From Maribacter arenosus (GTDB lineage Bacteria > Bacteroidota > Bacteroidia > Flavobacteriales > Flavobacteriaceae), in contig NZ_JABTCG010000005.1 of the NCBI RefSeq assembly GCF_014610845.1, positions 186,001 to 250,000 on the forward strand: a DNA stretch of 64,000 bases, written 5' to 3'. Below the pieces are notes generated by a model. It did not search any database and had not been told where the DNA came from. It was given only the letters and a program-made list of their open reading frames with translations. Shown here piece after piece: positions 61,031-64,000 of the stretch. The first letter of the stretch is position 1. Each line of letters begins with the position of its first letter. The position numbers and the translations under genes are program-made.

Positions 61031-62056
61031 ATGATAGACTTTAAATCTAAAATACAAGGTTTTAAGGATTGGGTGATTGAGCATAAAACCCTATCAATTT
61101 CATTGCCCATAGTTTTAGTGCTCAGTAGCTTCTTTGTCATTGAAAATATAAAGGATTACCAATCCATATCAGTAGACTCGGAAGAGTCTAAAGGGTTTAA
61201 TTCTTCCCTTCCTTCATCGAATGCTGAAAAATCGACAAAGTTGGAAGACGAGGCCCTATGGAGGCAATCCACTACGAAGGAAGATAACCAAAATTCCAAA
61301 ACTGAACGTTCTCCGGAATTACTTGAAAAAGCGCAAAAGGAGGATTCTTTAAAAAAAGTCCTAAAGGAATTGGAAGATATTTCTTTTGACTTAGAACAAA
61401 ATCAATCTGTTATATCTGAAGGAAGCCCAGCTCAAGAAAAAAACGGTATGGAAGGTAACAACGGACAAGGAGGTAAAATGGATGAAACTTTGGAAGCGCG
61501 ACTTAACTACCGAGAACTATTGCGTGAGGGTAAGGAAAAAATGCTCGAAACCAACAGTCTAAATCCACCTTCATTGTTAGCTGAAAAAAGGACTGAAAAA
61601 TCAACTTTACTTCAAGTCCGGGTAAAAGTATATCGAGATCAATTTGTTTTGCCTGATGACAGGGTTCAACTTATTGTAACAGAAGATTTTAAGTATGAAG
61701 GCAAAATTATTCCAAAGAATACTTTTTTCTATGCACTGGCTTCTGTACAGGGAAATCGTGTACTCTTGGATGCGGACAATATCAACCATATTCCCATAAA
61801 GGCAATATTAAAAGATTATAGGGATGGAATGGAAGGAATTTATAGCGAAAGAGCGGGAGGCCTTTGGGGGGAGTACATGGCAGAAACCCAAAATAGGGCA
61901 GTAACCGAAATAAACAACGAATTCACCAATGAATTGGGTGGGAATTTGAACAGCCTTGTGACGGGCCTTGGGTCTTTTTTAAAAAGGAAAAAACTTAGAG
62001 AACGGGATAAAATTCTATTAATCAACGATCACGAACTTTTAATGACCATCGAATGA
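61031..62056 (+). CDS. traM: TraM conjugation protein (VirB10-like)
   Basis: A 341-residue protein with one N-terminal helix (LSISLPIVLVLSSFFVIENI), a long charged linker, and the C-terminal VirB10-like domain (VRVKVYRDQFVLPDDRVQLI, IIPKNTFFYALASVQGNRVL, RAGGLWGEYMAETQNRA). It spans the envelope and senses ATPase state. It overlaps traN by 4 bp. Confidence 0.9.
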   Translation: MIDFKSKIQGFKDWVIEHKTLSISLPIVLVLSSFFVIENIKDYQSISVDSEESKGFNSSLPSSNAEKSTKLEDEALWRQSTTKEDNQNSKTERSPELLEKAQKEDSLKKVLKELEDISFDLEQNQSVISEGSPAQEKNGMEGNNGQGGKMDETLEARLNYRELLREGKEKMLETNSLNPPSLLAEKRTEKSTLLQVRVKVYRDQFVLPDDRVQLIVTEDFKYEGKIIPKNTFFYALASVQGNRVLLDADNINHIPIKAILKDYRDGMEGIYSERAGGLWGEYMAETQNRAVTEINNEFTNELGGNLNSLVTGLGSFLKRKKLRERDKILLINDHELLMTIE

Positions 62057-63009
62057 GGCATATTTATCTAATACTTTTTATAATCGGTTTTTGCGATTTT
62101 ATGTTCGCACAAATCGATACGATAAAGGTTTCCAAAGATTATAAAACCATTTTGGTTTTACCGGAGCCCTATTCCTTTTCCATTAATGGCAAGGATTTGA
62201 ATTTTATTGAATCTTTCCCGAAGAGTACTTCCGAAAAGGCGGACCACATCGTCATGCTTGCCTACAACAATATTGCACCGGACAAACAGGACTACACCAA
62301 TTATACGGTATATACAAAAAACGGACTGGCCTACGATTTTATTTTGGATTTGGTAGCTATTCCTGAAACCAAAAGATGGAATATCACTAAGGATATGGCC
62401 GATAATTTCTCCGAGATCAGCTTATCGATAAATCATTCCGAAGGGACTGATGCAGAAATCATTAAAAATGAGGATACCGCATTGCCAAACGATATTGATA
62501 TATTGACCAACGGTAGGGAAGAAAATTTTAAAATTACGCCATTATCAACTTCTTTATATGAAGAAGACAGAATAGCCTATTTAAAGCAAAAATGTAAGAA
62601 CCATATTTCTGATAAGGGTAATATAGCACGATATTTTTCAAAAGTCGGGGATATTTTTATATGGTTAAAAGGAGTGTATTATGATCGTGAGGAGCTTTAT
62701 TTTCTATTTACACTAGAGAACAAAGAGCCTATAGATTTGGATATCAATTTCCTCAAAACCTTTATTGGCACCAATTACAAACAAAGTAGTAGTAACCAAA
62801 AAAGCGAATTCCAGCCTCTATTCAGGTATGGACAGCCCACAAGGGTCAAGGGCAACACCTCGGCCTCTTTTGTCTTGATTTTCGAAAAGTTCACCTTGGA
62901 CAAGAACAAGCACCTCGTATTGGAATTGGATGAGTTGAATGGAAATAGAAATATTAGTCTTGACATTGAACACCAATTGATAAATCGACCTAAAAAATTT
63001 GGAAAATGA
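62053..63009 (+). CDS. traN: TraN conjugation protein (VirB9-like, DUF4138)
   Basis: A 318-residue periplasmic protein with signal peptide (LILFIIGFCDFMFAQ), then IDTIKVSKDYKTILVLPEPY and KSTSEKADHIVMLAYNNIAP, and a C-terminal domain with IWLKGVYYDREELYFLFTLE, all of TraN/DUF4138. It forms the outer part of the channel core. It overlaps traO by 4 bp. Confidence 0.92.
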   Translation: MRHIYLILFIIGFCDFMFAQIDTIKVSKDYKTILVLPEPYSFSINGKDLNFIESFPKSTSEKADHIVMLAYNNIAPDKQDYTNYTVYTKNGLAYDFILDLVAIPETKRWNITKDMADNFSEISLSINHSEGTDAEIIKNEDTALPNDIDILTNGREENFKITPLSTSLYEEDRIAYLKQKCKNHISDKGNIARYFSKVGDIFIWLKGVYYDREELYFLFTLENKEPIDLDINFLKTFIGTNYKQSSSNQKSEFQPLFRYGQPTRVKGNTSASFVLIFEKFTLDKNKHLVLELDELNGNRNISLDIEHQLINRPKKFGK

Positions 63010-63563
63010 GGACTAGTAAAGAATATACGCACCTATTAATTGGTATTCTTTCCATATTTCTTGGAGGGCAGCAATTAAAAGCGCAAAATTACGCCAGTAG
63101 TTTGGAATTGACCGGTGGGATAGTTGAGGATGGTTATGGCGTAAATGCAGGGTACAACTACTATTTAAATAGGTTCAAATACATTCAGGGAGCCGTCTTC
63201 CTCTCCTTTGCGGAGGATAATCAACAGGGATACACTGTTCCCTATAACAATTTCACCCTAAATATTGGCTACTTTAATAATGTCATTGAAGCGCTCAACA
63301 GAAAGTTTACTGCTTCCTTGGGAGCTGGGCCAGTAGTCGGATATGAAATTGTAAATAATGGGCAACAGGAACTCGCTACGGGAGCCTTAGTTAGTAACAC
63401 TTCTGAGTTCATTTATGGTGGCTTTGTTGGTGCTGAATTGGATTTTTATTTTACAGAGTCATTTTCAATAATTGGAAAAGTAAATCAATACTACCATCCT
63501 TCAAGTGATTTAGGTCAATTTGCCTTTTTCGGTGGGGTTGGTATTCGATATATATTGTTTTAG
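63006..63563 (+). CDS. traO: TraO conjugation outer-membrane protein
   Basis: A 185-residue beta-barrel-like protein: signal peptide (LLIGILSIFLGGQQLKAQ), alternating strands (SSLELTGGIVEDGYGVNAGY, GAVFLSFAEDNQQGYTVPYN, SLGAGPVVGYEIVNNGQQEL) and a C-terminal FGGVGIRYILF ending in Phe. It matches ICE TraO. Confidence 0.9.
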   Translation: MRTSKEYTHLLIGILSIFLGGQQLKAQNYASSLELTGGIVEDGYGVNAGYNYYLNRFKYIQGAVFLSFAEDNQQGYTVPYNNFTLNIGYFNNVIEALNRKFTASLGAGPVVGYEIVNNGQQELATGALVSNTSEFIYGGFVGAELDFYFTESFSIIGKVNQYYHPSSDLGQFAFFGGVGIRYILF

Positions 63564-63590
63564 GGCCGGCCCTTCAAAAGTTGAGAACAT

Positions 63591-64000
63591 ATGAAAAAAC
63601 AAATTACCCCACTAATTGGTCTTTTATGTCTATTCATTTTCACTACTTGTGACAAAGATGTTGAGATTATTAGCAGCTTCGACTATATTATTTCAATGAC
63701 TTACAGGGATAAAGCGACAGTTAACCTTCCCGAGAACATTTCATTTTCAGTGGTTCCAGAACGTTTGGTACATACGCAATCGTATCAATTTAAGTATGAG
63801 TCGAAAGATGGTTCAGGAAACTTTGTATTAGATGGATCAATCCTAGCGCAAAGGGAGTGGATACCCCTGAACGAATTGACATTTTCACTTGACTTCATGG
63901 CAACTACCATTGGTTCAAAGGAAGTCGAGGTAACGTTTTCCGATGGCGATGGATTGGAGAAAACGGTAACCTTAAACTATTTGGTAGAGCATAATCCTTT
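63591..64000 (+). CDS. traQ: TraQ-type lipoprotein (DUF3872), cut by window edge
   Basis: Lipoprotein signal MKKQITPLIGLLCLFIFTTC with the acylated Cys at residue 20, then a beta-rich region (VEIISSFDYIISMTYRDKAT, SFSVVPERLVHTQSYQFKYE) as in TraQ/DUF3872. The frame continues beyond base 64000; 136 codons are visible. It follows traO by 27 bp. Confidence 0.82.
   Translation, partial: MKKQITPLIGLLCLFIFTTCDKDVEIISSFDYIISMTYRDKATVNLPENISFSVVPERLVHTQSYQFKYESKDGSGNFVLDGSILAQREWIPLNELTFSLDFMATTIGSKEVEVTFSDGDGLEKTVTLNYLVEHNP

Larger units (their letters stand above)
14880..64000 (+). mobile_element. Integrative and conjugative element of the Bacteroidota Tra type (left part; right end outside window)
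   Basis: The element begins between the yebC terminator and the integrase and runs past the right edge. Integration (tyrosine recombinase, excisionase-like protein), mobilisation (MobA, MobC), coupling protein and a traE-F-G-I-J-K-M-N-O-Q order identify an ICE of the CTnDOT-like Bacteroidota group. Cargo sits between the mobilisation and transfer modules. The attachment repeat cannot be named because only one end is visible. The left boundary is an estimate. Confidence 0.85.

Overview
The window comes from a Bacteroidota chromosome, most likely a marine member of the Flavobacteriaceae. The evidence is a GyrA and ClpC of flavobacterial type, a fused ThrA followed by ThrB and ThrC, a LytS/LytTR two-component pair, TTG-N19-TAnnTTTG promoters, and a conjugation operon of the Bacteroidota TraE-TraQ type. 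All assignments rest on reading the sequence; no database search was run.

Bases 1-14,870 are ordinary core genome. They hold gyrA (partial, minus), clpC, a small conserved unknown, the NAD(P)HX repair enzyme, thrABC, gcvT, an NAD-dependent epimerase, a pterin dehydratase and yebC, which ends in a clear terminator.

From about 14,870 to beyond the right edge lies an integrative and conjugative element (ICE). Its left end has a tyrosine recombinase, an excisionase-like protein, a MobA relaxase, a MobC accessory protein and a candidate oriT. Cargo follows (17.9-41 kb): cassette array A, an operon of four secreted paralogues plus a lipoprotein, a divergent histidine kinase/response regulator pair, a broken lacI gene, cassette array B, two identical IS1595-type insertions, a Gabija-type GajA/GajB pair and a nonsense-split serine recombinase. 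The transfer half (41-64 kb) holds a giant methyltransferase-helicase, an M23 peptidase, primase-like proteins, the coupling protein, ParA, and traE-F-G-I-J-K-M-N-O and the start of traQ.

The most interesting feature is the pair of cassette arrays (19.1-22.2 kb and 30.8-33.4 kb). Thirteen copies of an 18-bp sequence, consensus ATC[GC]TTTATTTRAACTTT, separate short unrelated genes. Nearly all of these genes lie on the minus strand, and several are too short for normal gene calling. The repeat often overlaps the stop codon of one gene and the start codon of the next. Each array also has a diverged ~100-bp leader beside one repeat copy. The terminal copy of array B is itself a piece of lacI coding sequence, where lacI homology stops. 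This looks like an integron-like cassette system without recognisable attC sites. Cargo includes an extra prolipoprotein diacylglyceryl transferase, an alpha/beta hydrolase, an ABM-type monooxygenase, lipoproteins, a TPR protein and single-helix membrane microproteins.
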